Origin: Sorex araneus
Taxonomy: Eukaryota; Chordata; Mammalia; Eulipotyphla; Soricidae
DNA length: 64,000 nt
Reading direction: 5' to 3'
NCBI RefSeq assembly: GCF_027595985.1
Contig: NC_073305.1
Coordinates: 87,166,626 to 87,230,625, forward strand
Position numbers and translations under genes: made by a program. Positions within the stretch are counted from its first letter, which is position 1. Each line of letters starts with the position of its first letter. This document shows, piece by piece, positions 32,538 to 43,069 of the stretch. The notes under the pieces are model-generated. The model was not told where the DNA came from. It saw only the letters and a list, made by a program, of their open reading frames with translations, and ran no database searches.

Positions 32538-32699
32538 CCATACATTGTATTTTAGATGTCAGGAAGGCTTAACCAACTCCAAGGCTACAGAATAGTACCT
32601 GGAGATTTTTATCATGCTACATGCTTTCGGAAACATTTCTGCATCCATCTGAGTTTTGAAGTCATGGGGGCAAGGCCCAAAAGGTGTCCATTAAACTGG

Positions 32700-32900
32700 A
32701 AAACACAATAAGGAAATGAAGCGGCTGGTTCAAAGTCACACACTTAGCTCTAATGTTCAAATTTGAACTTATTTTTCCTTTCAGATAAATTCTGGGTCGA
32801 CAAATCAAAAACATCAACGCCAAATATTTGGAGAACTCTTTATAATATGCAAAGTGCCTTTACACAGTGTGCATAATTCAGGTTAATCTCATTTTTACTT
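32700..32900 (+). mobile_element. MIR-like fragments
   Basis: AGGAAATGAAGCGGCTGGTTCAAAGTCACAC resembles the MIR core. GCAAAGTGCCTTTACACAGTGTGC further on resembles its 5' side. Confidence 0.4.
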
Positions 32901-32953
32901 TTGATCCTAAACTTCTCACTAATAGCCTGGTTGCATCATTGTTTGGGTCAACA

Positions 32954-33160
32954 TGAGCTGGAGAGATAGTGCAGTGGGTAGGACAGATAGTACAATGGGT
33001 GGGAGAGATAGCACAGTGGGTAGGGCACTTGCCTTGCATGCGACTGACCTGGCTTCCATCTCCGGCACCATCTATGTCCCCCCAAACCCCACTGAGCACA
33101 AAGCCAGCAGTGAGCCCTGAGGACCATTGGATTTGTCACTCCTCCCAACAAAACAAAACA
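32954..33160 (+). mobile_element. SINE-A with triplicated A-box head
   Basis: AGATAGTGCAGTGGGT, AGATAGTACAATGGGT and AGATAGCACAGTGGGT follow each other at 32964, 32985 and 33006, then a single normal B-box region and body, ending ACAAAACAAAAC. Confidence 0.9.
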
Positions 33161-33218
33161 CTTTTGGGTGAACAAAACTTTACATCCTGTCCTTGGATCT
33201 CAAAAAAAGGCATTTGGG

Positions 33219-33381
33219 GGGGCTGGAGTGATAGCACAGCAGGTAGGGCATTTGCCTTGCACGCAGCTGACCCGGGTTTGATTCCCAGCATCCCATATGG
33301 TCCCCTGAGCACCACCAGGAGTAATTCCTGAGTGCATGAGCCAGGAATAACCACTGTGCAATGGTGGGTGTGACCCATAAA
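33219..33381 (+). mobile_element. SINE-A copy hosting a SINE-B in its tail
   Basis: Intact from GGGGCTGGAGTGATAGCAC to GGGTGTGACCC. The tail is split by the next element and resumes as CAAAAACAAACAAAAAAAAAG near 33618. Confidence 0.93.
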
Positions 33382-33611
33382 GCACTGTCACTGTCACTAT
33401 CATCCCGTTGCTCATCAATTTGTTCGAGCGGGCACCAGTAACGTCTCTCATTGAGAGACTTATTGTTACTGTTTTGGGCATATCAAATACACCACGGGTA
33501 GCTTGCCAGGCTCTGCCGTGCGGGCGCAATACTCTCGGTAACTTGCGGGGCTCTCCGAGAGGGGCAGAGGAATCAAACACAGGTCGGCCGCGTGAAAGGC
33601 GAATGCCCTAC
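33382..33611 (-). mobile_element. SINE-B copy, best-preserved hairpins
   Basis: Hairpin 3 arms 33436-33449 / 33453-33471, hairpin 2 arms 33477-33483 / 33487-33493 and hairpin 1 arms 33532-33538 / 33555-33561 all pair. The extreme head is missing. ATAAAGCA / ATAAGCA flank it. Confidence 0.93.
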
Positions 33612-34441
33612 TGATAAGCAAAAACAAACAAAAAAAAAGACATTTTTTTCTGCCTCAGTTTCCTCAGAATCTCAGGAGGCATAGTCCCAGGCCGTTCCTC
33701 AGTGATTGAGATCAGAAGGCCAAACCCTTCTCCAGTCAAGGCCGTTGCAATGCCTTTGAAAACCTGGGATAAGACACTCACCTCATATTGATCATCTTGA
33801 CAAGCTGTTACAAGTTCTGCCCCCATCTTGCATGGGAACTGTCATTTCTTCCTATTCACCATCTCTTCTATTGACAACCAGGGATTTTTGATGAGCGATA
33901 AGATATAAATATGGGATTGTTTTTTAAAAGGTGTTTCTCTGCCATCGTAGTTACTCTGATCTCAATAGAACGCCATGAAAAGTTACTGATCACTACTCAC
34001 ATTCAAGATCTATTGTGCTTATTCAAGGCAATGCAAAAAAGCGGGGGGAGAGATAATCCATGGGCTCATTACTAAAATAAGTTTAAGGGGAGAAAGGCTA
34101 TGTCAACATGTTATCAATGATAGGAAAGATAGCATCATATAAAGTTTCCTGGAAAAAAAATACAGAAATTGGGAACTAGAAATTTTTGGCAACTTACTAC
34201 TTTCTCCAGAGTACAAAATCAGCACTCTGGCTCAGTTTCCAGGGATGCCAAGTTGGAAGGTTCCATTACACTCCCTTTTGGCATTACATGATGTCGGTAA
34301 TTGGATGAGACTAGGCGCAGAGATACTGACGCATGAACAAAGCCGTTGATACATTATCTTGAGTTGAAAGAAGTCTGTGAAAAGCCTCTCCTCAAGCAAG
34401 CTCTCAGAGAACATCCTACTAAAAAGACCCTTGTGGCAAGC

Positions 34442-34468
34442 ATGGCCGAGCCTGTGGAACAGGTGAGT
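34442..34468 (+). other. Exon-like ATG plus consensus splice donor
   Basis: AGCATGG begins seven codons (MAEPVEQ) that end at CAG followed by GTGAGT, a consensus donor. No acceptor partner or known protein was identified. Could be chance or part of an unrecognised repeat. Confidence 0.15.
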
Positions 34469-34983
34469 ATTGGTTAACACTAAATCCTCCAGTTTCTACA
34501 GCGCTGGAGATCTCTCCGGGCCCCATAACTGGCCAATTTCACCGGGCACCCCAGATGGAACAGGTGCAATCTCCCCACCTACTCCAGATGGAATCCCGGT
34601 GCCCAGGAGCTTCCACAAGCAAGGCTCAGTTATGTGGGTTCCAGGACTGAATCTCTAGGCCACAGGGTGGCAGAGGACCTGGGCTGCCCCTCCCTGGCCC
34701 CCCTCCCATCCAGCAGACTGACTGCCATGCCCACAATTTGCCTCTGGACTCCATTTTAGTGAACCAAAAGCCTGGCCCAGAGACTCCCAATTGAATCCCA
34801 AAATGGATTAGTGCCATACAGAGATGTCTCTGAAACCCAACAATTTACAACCTAGAAATTTACATTTACAATTGCGGCCGCGCAAGCTCTCATGATACTC
34901 AAAATGAACAATGGAAAATAAATTACTTAGCATCTGCCCCTGGCAGGTAGGCTTGAATGGTGGTGGGAAATTTTGAGCAAAAC

Positions 34984-35228
34984 TCACTGTCACTGTCATC
35001 CCATTGCTCATCGATTTGTTTGAGCAGGCACCAGTAACGTCTCTCATTGAGAGACTTATTGTTACTGTTTTTGGCATATCCAATACGCATGGGTAGCTTG
35101 CCAGGCTCTGCCGTGTGGGCTTCATACTCTCAGTAGCTTGCCGGGCTCTCCGAGAGGGACGGAGGAAACGAACACAGGTTGGCCATGTGAAAGGCAAACG
35201 CCCAACCGCTGTGCTATCGCTCCAGCCC
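34984..35228 (-). mobile_element. SINE-B copy with TSD
   Basis: Full-length. TSD TGAGCAAAAC at 34974-34983 and 35229-35238. Hairpin 3 is the longer-stem form with GTCTCTC / GAGAGAC. Confidence 0.96.
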
Positions 35229-35238
35229 TGAGCAAAAC

Positions 35239-35430
35239 ATAATGCCCAAAATTAGAAAGAGAGTATTGGGGAAATTGTCCTCCATAGAGGCAGGGTGAGG
35301 ACTGGGATGTGGGTGGTGGAAAATTTGCACTGGTGGAGGGATGGGTGTTCCATCATTGTATGGCTGAATCTCAAACATGAAAGCTTTGTAACTCTATCTC
35401 ACGGTGATACAATTAAAAACAAAAGTAACG
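35239..35430 (+). mobile_element. L1 3' UTR fragment
   Basis: GGTGGAAAATTTGCACTGGTGGAGGGATGGGTGTTCC to AAAGCTTTGTAACTCTATCTCACGGTGATACAATTAAAAAC is the sense 3' end of the same L1 type as at 42900-43040. Confidence 0.85.
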
Positions 35431-35732
35431 TGGAGTTCATGACCAATTCAATCAGCTAAATCAATGGCTGAACAAATAGCAGTACTCCTACATTATTTAA
35501 AAAAAAACAAAACTCCAGTTTCCAGACCCAGGGATAGAAAGTGAACAGTGTGCACAGATCTTAGTGAGTTTGTACAACATGAAGGGAGAGCAAGACAAAT
35601 ATCTACAGAGTGTAGCATGCAAAGGGGGAGCCCGAGGGCTGAGGAGAGCACTGCTTCGAACACATCAGGGGAAACTGGAGAATGAGGTAAGCCAGCACCT
35701 GCTGCTGCGCAAGGAAAGAAAGGAGTGCAGGG

Positions 35733-35939
35733 AGGGGCTGGAGTGATAGCACAGCGGGTAGGGCATTTGCCTTGCATGCGGCCCACCCAGGTTCGATTCC
35801 CAGCATCCCATATGGTCTCCCTGAGCACCGCCAGGAGTAATTCCTGAATGCAGAGCCAGGAGTAACCCCTGAGCATCACCAGGTATGACCAAAAAAGCAA
35901 AAAAAAAAAAAAAAAAAAAAGGAAAAGGAAAAGAGAAAA
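35733..35939 (+). mobile_element. SINE-A copy with long A tail and TSD
   Basis: 18-bp TSD AAAGAAAGGAGTGCAGGG (35715) / AAAGAAAGGAGTGCTGGG (35940) with one difference. It has a perfect B box and over 20 tail A residues, so it is one of the youngest copies here. Confidence 0.97.
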
Positions 35940-36246
35940 AAAGAAAGGAGTGCTGGGAGCATGAACGGCAGAGCTAGCAGGAGGCCCATGTGAACAGAGG
36001 GGCAGAGGAGGAAGAGATGATTCAGAGCGCGGAGCCTTATAAGGATGGGGATGTATTCGCTTCAGAAAGAGGCATTCTGGGGAATTCCTAGGATGTCCAG
36101 GGTAGTGGTTTAGAGGGATGACTCACCAGCTGCATACAACCATGCTGACAGAAAACTGAGAAAATTCTACTCCCTGCAAGGACCACAAAGCCAGACCATC
36201 ATTCAGCTATTCTATGTGTGGGCTTGGCCTGAGGAGTCTGTTTTGT

Positions 36247-36389
36247 GGACACAGGCACTTGCTAACACAATTCTTTTTTGGGACCTTTATGGAAGTGTCT
36301 GCCTCTGCTTCTCAGACAAACTTTGGTTTCTTTGTTCTAATAACACTGGTTAATAATCTAACTAATCCTCTGGGAAGAAATGCAGTGAA
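36247..36389. repeat. Local duplication, copy 1
   Basis: Matches 38205-38346: shared runs include AAGTGTCTGCCTCTGCTTCT, TTGGTTTCTTTGTTCTAATAA and GGGAAGAAATGCAGTGAA. Confidence 0.9.
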
Positions 36390-36469
36390 GCCTGGAGAGC
36401 AGTTTGTAAACTAGGAGTAACACTAAGTTTACATTCCCTAGTGCCCACCAGAGGCTTAGTCCTTAGCCA

Positions 36470-36865
36470 AAGCATTGCCTAAGATGATTTCATTTAACCC
36501 TTACACAACTGTATGTGGGGTAGGCTATGTTATTGCTCCAATTTTACAAGGACAGAAATGGACAGATAGGTTAGATAGATTTGGGCCAGAGAGACAGTAT
36601 AGTACAGCTGGTAGTGCGTTTCTTTGTATGTGTCCGCCTTGGGTTCAATCCCTGGCATCCCATATGATCCTCGGAGCACTGCCAAGAGTAATTTCTGAGT
36701 GCAGAATCAGGAGTAACCCCCGAGCATCGATGGGTTTGGCTCAAAACCAAAACCAAACAAACAGATTAGATATATTTGCCCAAGACTACCTGCATATTCA
36801 GTAAGCAATGGAATCTCACAGAAACTCAGGCCTTTGAATCCAGAGTTCATATCCTCAACCAGCAA
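36470..36865 (+). mobile_element. MIR split by a SINE-A
   Basis: ATTTCATTTAACCCTTACACAACTG and CCAATTTTACAAGGACAGAAATGG precede the SINE; TTTGCCCAAGACTACC and GGCCTTTGAATCCAGAG follow it, in MIR order. Confidence 0.7.
36582..36763 (+). mobile_element. SINE-A copy
   Basis: Inserted in a MIR; GTTAGATAGATTTG / GATTAGATATATTTG flank it as a diverged TSD. B box GGTTCAATCCC, tail AAAACCAAAACCAAAC. Confidence 0.9.
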
Positions 36866-36961
36866 AGTGAAGTGATTCTTTTAAGTAGACCGGTCTTTTA
36901 AGTTCCTCACTGCCAACGGTGTGAACTAGAAAGGAGACAGCACTAAAGGACGTGGGAAGGC

Positions 36962-37075
36962 ACAGAGAGATAATACAGAAAGTGCTGCGCACCATCCCCT
37001 GAGCACTGGCTGGGGTCATTCCTGAGCTGAGAGTCTGAATTAGTCCCCGAGCTAATGGCCCAAATCACAACCAAT
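36962..37075 (+). mobile_element. SINE-A fragment, old
   Basis: CAGAGAGATAATACAGAAAGTG and CATTCCTGAGCTGAGAG. The B-box region is deleted. Confidence 0.5.
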
Positions 37076-37089
37076 TCCCACAGAGTATT

Positions 37090-37873
37090 TTTTTAATTTT
37101 AATTTTTTATTAGAGAATCATTGTGATGTACAGTTACAAACTTATGAACTTTTGTGTTTGCATTTCACTCATACAGTGATCATTTACCCATCCCTCCACC
37201 AGTGCCCATTCACCTCCACCAATGATCCCAGTATCCCTCTGACCACCCCCACCCCATCCCCCACCACCCCACCCTGCCTCTGTGGCAGGGCATTCCCTTT
37301 TGTTCTCTCTCCTTTTGGGTGTTGTAGTTTGCAATAGAGGTATTGAGTGCCCCCCCACCCATGTTCGGTCTATAGTCTACTTTCAGTTCGCATCTTCCAA
37401 CCCAATGGCTCCTCCCAACATCCTCTTCTTGGTGTTCCCTTCTCTGTCTCTGCTGCCTTTTCCCCCAGCATGTGAGGCCAGTTTCCAAGCTGTGGGGCAG
37501 ACCTCCTGGTCCTTATCTCTACTACTCTTGGCTGTCAGTCTCCCACTCTATTATTTTATATTCCACAAATGAGTGTAATCTTTCTATGTCTGTCTCTCTC
37601 TTTCTGACTCATTTCACTTAACTTGTTATACTTGTATACTCATTATACTTTCCATGTTGATCCACTTATATGCAACTTTCATGACTTCATCTTTTCTGAC
37701 AGCTGCATAGTATTCCATTGTGTAGATGTACCAAAGTTTCTTTAACCAGTCATCTGGGGGCACTCCGGTTTTTTCCAGATTCTGGCTATTGTAAACAGTG
37801 CTGCAATGGACATACAAATGCAGATGTCATTTCTACTATACCTTTTTGCCTCTCAGGGATATATTCCCAGGAG
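37090..37873 (-). mobile_element. 5'-truncated L1 with TSD
   Basis: Reads, in reverse, from the 3' tail through the 3' UTR into the last part of ORF2 (complement of ATGGAATACTATGCAGCTGTCAG). Perfect 13-bp TSD CCCACAGAGTATT at 37077-37089 and 37874-37886. Dead on arrival. Confidence 0.96.
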
Positions 37874-38044
37874 CCCACAGAGTATTAAAGGATTTCTTCC
37901 AGCTGAATGCATAAATCTAAAGGTGCACTTTAGTCTTTATGCTGTTGCTGTACCAGTGATGTGACTAATAAACACACTCTGGGCTGAAATTCAGGAGGAA
38001 CTTAAGAGAGGTTTGCCTCAGAGGCTATCTGGCTTTATGAAACC

Positions 38045-38145
38045 CTGATTCTGTGCTCAGGGGACCATATGCCAGCCATCAATCAAATCCTGATTGGCCA
38101 CATACAAGGCAAGTGCCTTACCCACTGTACTATCTCTCTGGGCCT
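38045..38145 (-). mobile_element. SINE-A head fragment
   Basis: GGGGACCATATGCCAGCC to GTACTATCTCTCTGGGCC; the tail half is missing. Confidence 0.65.
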
Positions 38146-38204
38146 TCCTAGATGTTTCTAGTGAATTTTTATTCTTTATTTTTTTCAACTTCTTTTTCTG
38201 TGTG

Positions 38205-38346
38205 TAACACAGGCACTTGCTCACAGAATTATTTTTGGGGAACTTTGTTTAAGTGTCTGCCTCTGCTTCTCCAAAAACTTTGGTTTCTTTGTTCTAATAA
38301 CATCAGTTAATAATTGACTAATCCTTTGGGAAGAAATGCAGTGAAA
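38205..38346. repeat. Local duplication, copy 2
   Basis: Second copy of 36247-36389, about 2 kb away in direct orientation, with the L1 at 37090 lying between. Confidence 0.9.
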
Positions 38347-38529
38347 CAATTTTTTTCTTCAATCTTTTTTTACTTCAAATTTTCTTCAATTTTTCAGCAT
38401 CTATTAAACTGATCCTACTACTCATGAAAGTGAATTCAGGTACTATTCTTTTTTTATCTAATTATTTGCACTGTACGCAACAGGTTCAATAATTTCTCAA
38501 CAGATAGTTATGTTGATGTGTCAAAGTAC

Positions 38530-38610
38530 TAACTCCGATCCCGGGAGATAGAGCTTTGTATGTGTAAAGCCCTGAGTTTGATCCCCAGCACCCCTGGTCA
38601 CTGGGCACCA
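38530..38610 (+). mobile_element. SINE-C (ID-like) copy
   Basis: GGGAGATAGAGCTTTGTATGTGTAAAGCCCTGAG then TTTGATCCCCAGCACC, ID-like layout with a shortened A-box region. Confidence 0.5.
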
Positions 38611-38679
38611 CGGGGAGTGGCCACAGAACTTCATCAAGCATCTCGGAGATCCACAATCAAACATTTTTAGAAAAGAAGG

Positions 38680-38830
38680 GTCTGGAGGTAGTGCAGTGAG
38701 GAAGGCGCTTGCCTTGCTTGTGGCAATCCTGGGTTCTATCCCTTGCACCACATATGATCTTCCTTGAGCATCGCCAGGAGTGATCCCTGAGCACAACTGT
38801 GGCCTACAAACCCAAAAACCAAAAAGAAGA
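38680..38830 (+). mobile_element. SINE-A copy
   Basis: GGTCTGGAGGTAGTGCAGTGAGG head, GGTTCTATCCC B box, CATATGATCTTCC, body and AACCCAAAAACCAAAAAG tail. Confidence 0.8.
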
Positions 38831-39074
38831 CAAACCTCTTCACAGGTTTTTGTTCACTTCACTCACAAACATGTCAGCCCCAGTCTATGAATCTCCCAGA
38901 AGTTTGTCATCAGTCTGTCAGCTCTCTGTCCAGGACAGAGATTTCTCTTTCCCCTTCATAGGTTAAAATTGGTTCCATTCTCCCAGGGAAGCAGTGGGGG
39001 GGGGAGGGGGAATTTCCTGCTTTCCTTTGACATTCGTCTACCCACCACAGACCATCATAGGAACATCAGAGCCA

Positions 39075-39285
39075 GCAGCCACCGAGTGTTTGCTGGTGCC
39101 AGATACCACGGCAAACTCTAGGAACACATGGAGTGCTCCCAGCAATGTCATCTGCTGAAGTCATTTGTGTCCTTTTATAGAGCTCAGAGTAGCTGCCATT
39201 TCTCCCACCAGATTCACAGAGCTCGCCATCAGGAATCAGGATTTGTACCTAGGCCATCTGGTTCCAGAATCCGTTCTTTTAACTT
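39075..39285 (+). mobile_element. MIR-like fragment
   Basis: CAGGAATCAGGATTTGTACCTAGGCC ... GTTCCAGAATCCGTTCTTTTAAC follows the MIR 3' half. Confidence 0.6.
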
Positions 39286-39703
39286 GATCATGAAAAAACT
39301 TTGCGTATACGAAAAATAGTGTCACATAGTGAACTCCCACGTCGTGGCTCCAACGAGGATTAACTCAGGGCCACTAGTTTCCTCCCTCCATTCACTGGCT
39401 CCTGCACAGGTTACTTTGAAGCAGATCCCAGGTGTTTTTCTCATTTTTTCTTTAATAAATACATTAGTATATCTCTTTAAAACATGAATACTTTTTTCAC
39501 AAAAGACTACTAATATGCTAAAAACCTGAAGAATGATTCCTTAACATTATCAAATATTCAGTGATATCAAATGTCAAGTATTCATTATCAAATATTAAAA
39601 ATTCCTATGGATTTCATCAATGCCATCACTTTTTGTTTTCCCTCTCACCATTCCCCCATCACTTTTTAAGTGATGTTATCTTGTTTGAATCAAGATCTCA
39701 GTT

Positions 39704-39806
39704 AGGGGACTGGAGAGATAGTCCAGTGGGTAGGGCACTTTCTTGCACGCAATCAACCTTGATCCCCTGCATTCCATATAGTCACCTAAGCACCACTAGG
39801 ATTGAT

Positions 39807-39809
<3 letters not shown>
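39704..39809 (+). mobile_element. SINE-A, left part of an interrupted copy
   Basis: GGGGACTGGAGAGATAGTCCAGTGGGTAGGG through CACCACTAGGATTGATTC, where a second SINE enters. Confidence 0.85.
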
Positions 39810-39837
<28 letters not shown>

Positions 39838-39994
39838 GGGCCACACCCAGTAATGCTCAGGGGTTACTGCTGGCTCTACACTCAGGAATTACTCCTGGCG
39901 GTGCTCGGGGGACCATATGGGATGCTGGGAATTGAACCCAGGTCGGCCATGTGCAAGGCAAACACCCTACCCGCTGTGCTATCACTCCAGCCCC
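39810..39994 (-). mobile_element. SINE-A inserted in a SINE-A
   Basis: Young minus-strand copy with a T tract over 20 long. GGATTGATTCT / GGATTAATTCT flank it as the TSD. Confidence 0.95.
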
Positions 39995-40060
39995 CGGGAT
40001 TAATTCTTGAGTACAAAGGCAGTTGTAGCCCCTGAGCATTGCCATGTATCAACACCAAAA
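39995..40060 (+). mobile_element. SINE-A, right part of the interrupted copy
   Basis: TTGAGTACAAAGGCAGTTGTAGCCCCTGAGC to CAACACCAAAAG closes the older element. Confidence 0.8.
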
Positions 40061-40968
40061 GATCCCAGTTAGGCCCACACATTGGATTTGATTGACTTGT
40101 TTCTTTCTGTTGAGGTTCTCCTGTCCATGTTATTCTATCCTCCCTTGAAATTCACATCACCCAAAAGGACCATTTGTCCCCAAGAGCTTTCTACAGGCCA
40201 TCCCCCCCAACCATCTCTATGCTGCCTCTGGAAAACTATGATATGAGCTTCTCATTACTTAAGGATTCAAGGAACAGAAACCATTGGGCTACTAACCCCT
40301 AGACCCATTGTAGCTCATTTATTATCTCTATAAAAGTGTAAGTAAAATCTCTAGATATGAACATGTTTATTCTGGAGAGACAGAATGTATGGTTTTTACT
40401 AAGTTTTCAGAATGATCTCAAATTGCCAAATAGTGAGTTATCCATTTTTAGAGGGGGGGAATTAAAAAAAAGAGATAAAGATAGGTAAGTTATCAAGCTC
40501 ACACAAATATTCACAACACAGTAAAGGCACAAATTGGCTCTTAAGGCCCCCAAAAGGAAGTTCCACTTTCTGTTCCGTGCTGCATCTGTCAAAGGGAGAG
40601 TCAGATGGGATGTGTGGTAGGAGAGGAAATATAGAAAGTAATTCCCCATGGATCAGGATTTCCACTGACCTTAATTAATGAATTCACTTCCTGTCCACAT
40701 TTGTAATCAATATTGTCATTACCCTGGCAGTAATACTGTTTCTTTTTGTACAGAACAGTGAAAGCTTCAGCTCCTCAGAGCTTTATCAGCCAGGCACGTC
40801 TCACAAGCAGGATGCCGGAAAATCAATGACCCTCATATGCTGAATGAGGAGTATTTTTCCCAGCTGTGAGAAGACTGAGGTGGAGTATAATAAATACTCA
40901 ATTGGGAACCATCAGTCTCATTTTTGGTCTGGGGATTTCTTGTCGGCAAAATGTGTGGTGTTAATCAC

Positions 40969-41128
40969 TTTCTGAGTCTTTCCCCCCGCCAAGACTACAT
41001 AAGAAATGTCCACAATCTTAGTGTGTATGTATATGTCTTGCTTCCCCACACTAAATTATCTTTTCCTACACACCATGGGTTCTATCCTAATCATTTTTAC
41101 TTCACTTAATTAAAAAAAAATCTGATTG
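40969..41128. repeat. Duplicated unique flank, copy 2
   Basis: Matches 24229-24388 and runs into the first of three tandem SINE-A copies. Confidence 0.93.
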
Positions 41129-41312
41129 GGCTAGAGCGATAGCACAGTGGGGAGGGCGTTTGCCTTGCATGCGGCCGACCCGGGTTCGATCCCCATCATC
41201 CCATATGGTCCCCTGAGCACTGCCAGGGGTAATTCCTGAGTGCAGAGCCAGGAGTAACCCCTGTGCATTGCCGGGTGTGACCCAAAAAGCAAAAAAAAAA
41301 AAAATCTGGTTG
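41129..41312 (+). mobile_element. SINE-A tandem copy 1
   Basis: Complete with an A tail. It is preceded by AATCTGATTG and followed by AATCTGGTTG, which then starts the next copy. Confidence 0.95.
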
Positions 41313-41490
41313 GGGCTGGAGCAATAGCACAGCCAGTAGGGCGTTTGCCATGCATGCATCTGACCCAGGTTCAATTCCCAGCATCCTCTATGGTCCCTTG
41401 AGCAGTGCCAGGGGTATTTCCTGAGTGCAGAGCCAGGAGTAACCCCTGGCATCGATGGGTGTGACCCAAAAAGTAAAAAAATAAAAATCT
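41313..41490 (+). mobile_element. SINE-A tandem copy 2
   Basis: Complete, ending GGGTGTGACCCAAAAAG with a short A-rich tail, then AATCTGCTTG. Confidence 0.95.
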
Positions 41491-41496
41491 GCTTGT

Positions 41497-41571
41497 TGGG
41501 CCAGAGTGATGTACAATGGGTTGACATGGATCCAATTCTAAGCAAAATATTCAACTGAAAAATTGCCTTGC
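41497..41571 (+). mobile_element. SINE-A tandem copy 3, left part
   Basis: GGGCCAGAGTGATGTACAATGGG then a diverged stretch, ending at the L1 TSD GAAAAATTGCCTTGC. It continues after the L1, at 43070. Confidence 0.75.
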
Positions 41572-43054
41572 CACAACTAGACAACCACATGCAAAAAAAA
41601 TGGGCTTAGACCTCGACCTGACACCATGTACAAAAGTCAGATCAGAATGGATTAAAGACCTCAACATCAGACCACAAACCATAAGATACATTGAAGACAA
41701 GGTCAGCAAAACCCTCCACGATATTGAAGATAAAGGTATCTTCAAAAATGACACGCAACTGGCTAACCAAGTGGAAACAGAGATCAACAAATGGGACTAC
41801 ATTAAACTAAAAAGCTTCTGCACCGCAAAAGATACAGCGACCAAAAATACAAAGACTATCTACAGAATGGGAAAGGATATTTACACAATACCCATCAGAT
41901 AAGGGGTTGATATCAAAGGTATATAAAGCACTGGTTGAACTCTACAAGAAGAAAACATCCAACCCCATCAAAAAATGGGGCGAAGAAATGAACAGAAACT
42001 TTACCAAGGAAGAGATACAAATGGCCAAAAGGCACATGAAAAAATGCTCTACATCACTAATCGTCAGAGAGATGCAGATCAAAACAACCATGAGATACCA
42101 CCTCACACCACAGAGACTAGCACACATCCAAAAGAACAAAAGCAACCGCTGTTGGAGAGGATGTGGGGAGAAAGGGACCCTTCTACACTGCTGGTGGGAA
42201 TGCCGGCTAGTTCAGCCCTTTTGGAAAACAGTATGGACGATTCTCAAAAAACTAGAGGTTGAGCTCCCATTTGACCCAGCAATACCACTGCTGGGAATAT
42301 ATCCCAGAAAAGCCAAAAAGTATAGTCGAAGTGACATATGCACTTATATGTTCACCGCAGCACTGTTTACAATAGCCAGAATCTGGAAAAAACCCGAGTG
42401 CCCTAGAACAGATGACTGGTTGAAGAAACTCTGGTACATGTATACAATGGAATACTATGCAGCTGTTAGAAAAAATGAGGTCATGAAGTTTGCATATAAG
42501 TGGATCAACATGGAAAGTATCATGCTAAGTGAAATGAGTCAGAAAGAGAGAGACAGACATAGAAAGATTGCACTCATCTGTGGAATTTAGAATAATAGAC
42601 TATAAGACTAACGCCCAAGAATAGTAGAAATAAGTACCAGGAGGTTGTCTCCATGGCTTGGAGGCTGGTCTCTCATTCTGGGCAACTCAGAGAAGGGAAC
42701 ACCAAGTAAAATGTGGTTGGAGGTCATGCGGAGGAAGGGTGATGTGTGCCGAATGTAGACTAGAGACTGAACACAATGGCCACGCAACACCTTTATTGCA
42801 AACCACAACACCTAATCAGAGAGAGAGAAAAGGGAATACCCTGCCATAGTGGCAGTGTGGGGTGGGGGGGAGACAGGACTGGGGAGGGTGGGAGGGATGC
42901 TGGGTTTACTGGTGGTAGAGAATGGGCACTGGTGAAGGGATGGGTTCTCGAACTTTGTATGGGGGAAACATGAGCACAAAAATGTATAAATCTGTAACTG
43001 TACCCTCACATTGAGACACTAATTAAAAATAAATAAATTATTAAAAAGAAAAAA
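41572..43054 (+). mobile_element. 5'-truncated L1 with TSD
   Basis: About 1.48 kb flanked by a perfect 15-bp TSD (GAAAAATTGCCTTGC at 41557 and 43055). It has the last third of ORF2, the 3' UTR (to GTAACTGTACCCTCACATTGAGAC) and an A-rich tail. Inserted into a SINE-A. Youngest L1 in the window by preservation. Confidence 0.97.
41600..42590 (+). pseudogene. L1 ORF2 C-terminal remnant
   Basis: Two open stretches (41600-41902 and 41907-42590) encode the end of L1 ORF2p, separated by stop codons near 41900. Recognisable are [26 protein letters not shown], the Cys-rich segment [18 protein letters not shown] and [14 protein letters not shown]. The endonuclease and reverse-transcriptase domains are absent, so it cannot move itself. 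Confidence 0.92.
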
Positions 43055-43069
43055 GAAAAATTGCCTTGC

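Noticed and set aside
41907-42590. 227-codon frame as a gene
   Set aside because: It is the C-terminal end of L1 ORF2 in a 5'-truncated insertion, with stops upstream and no catalytic domains.
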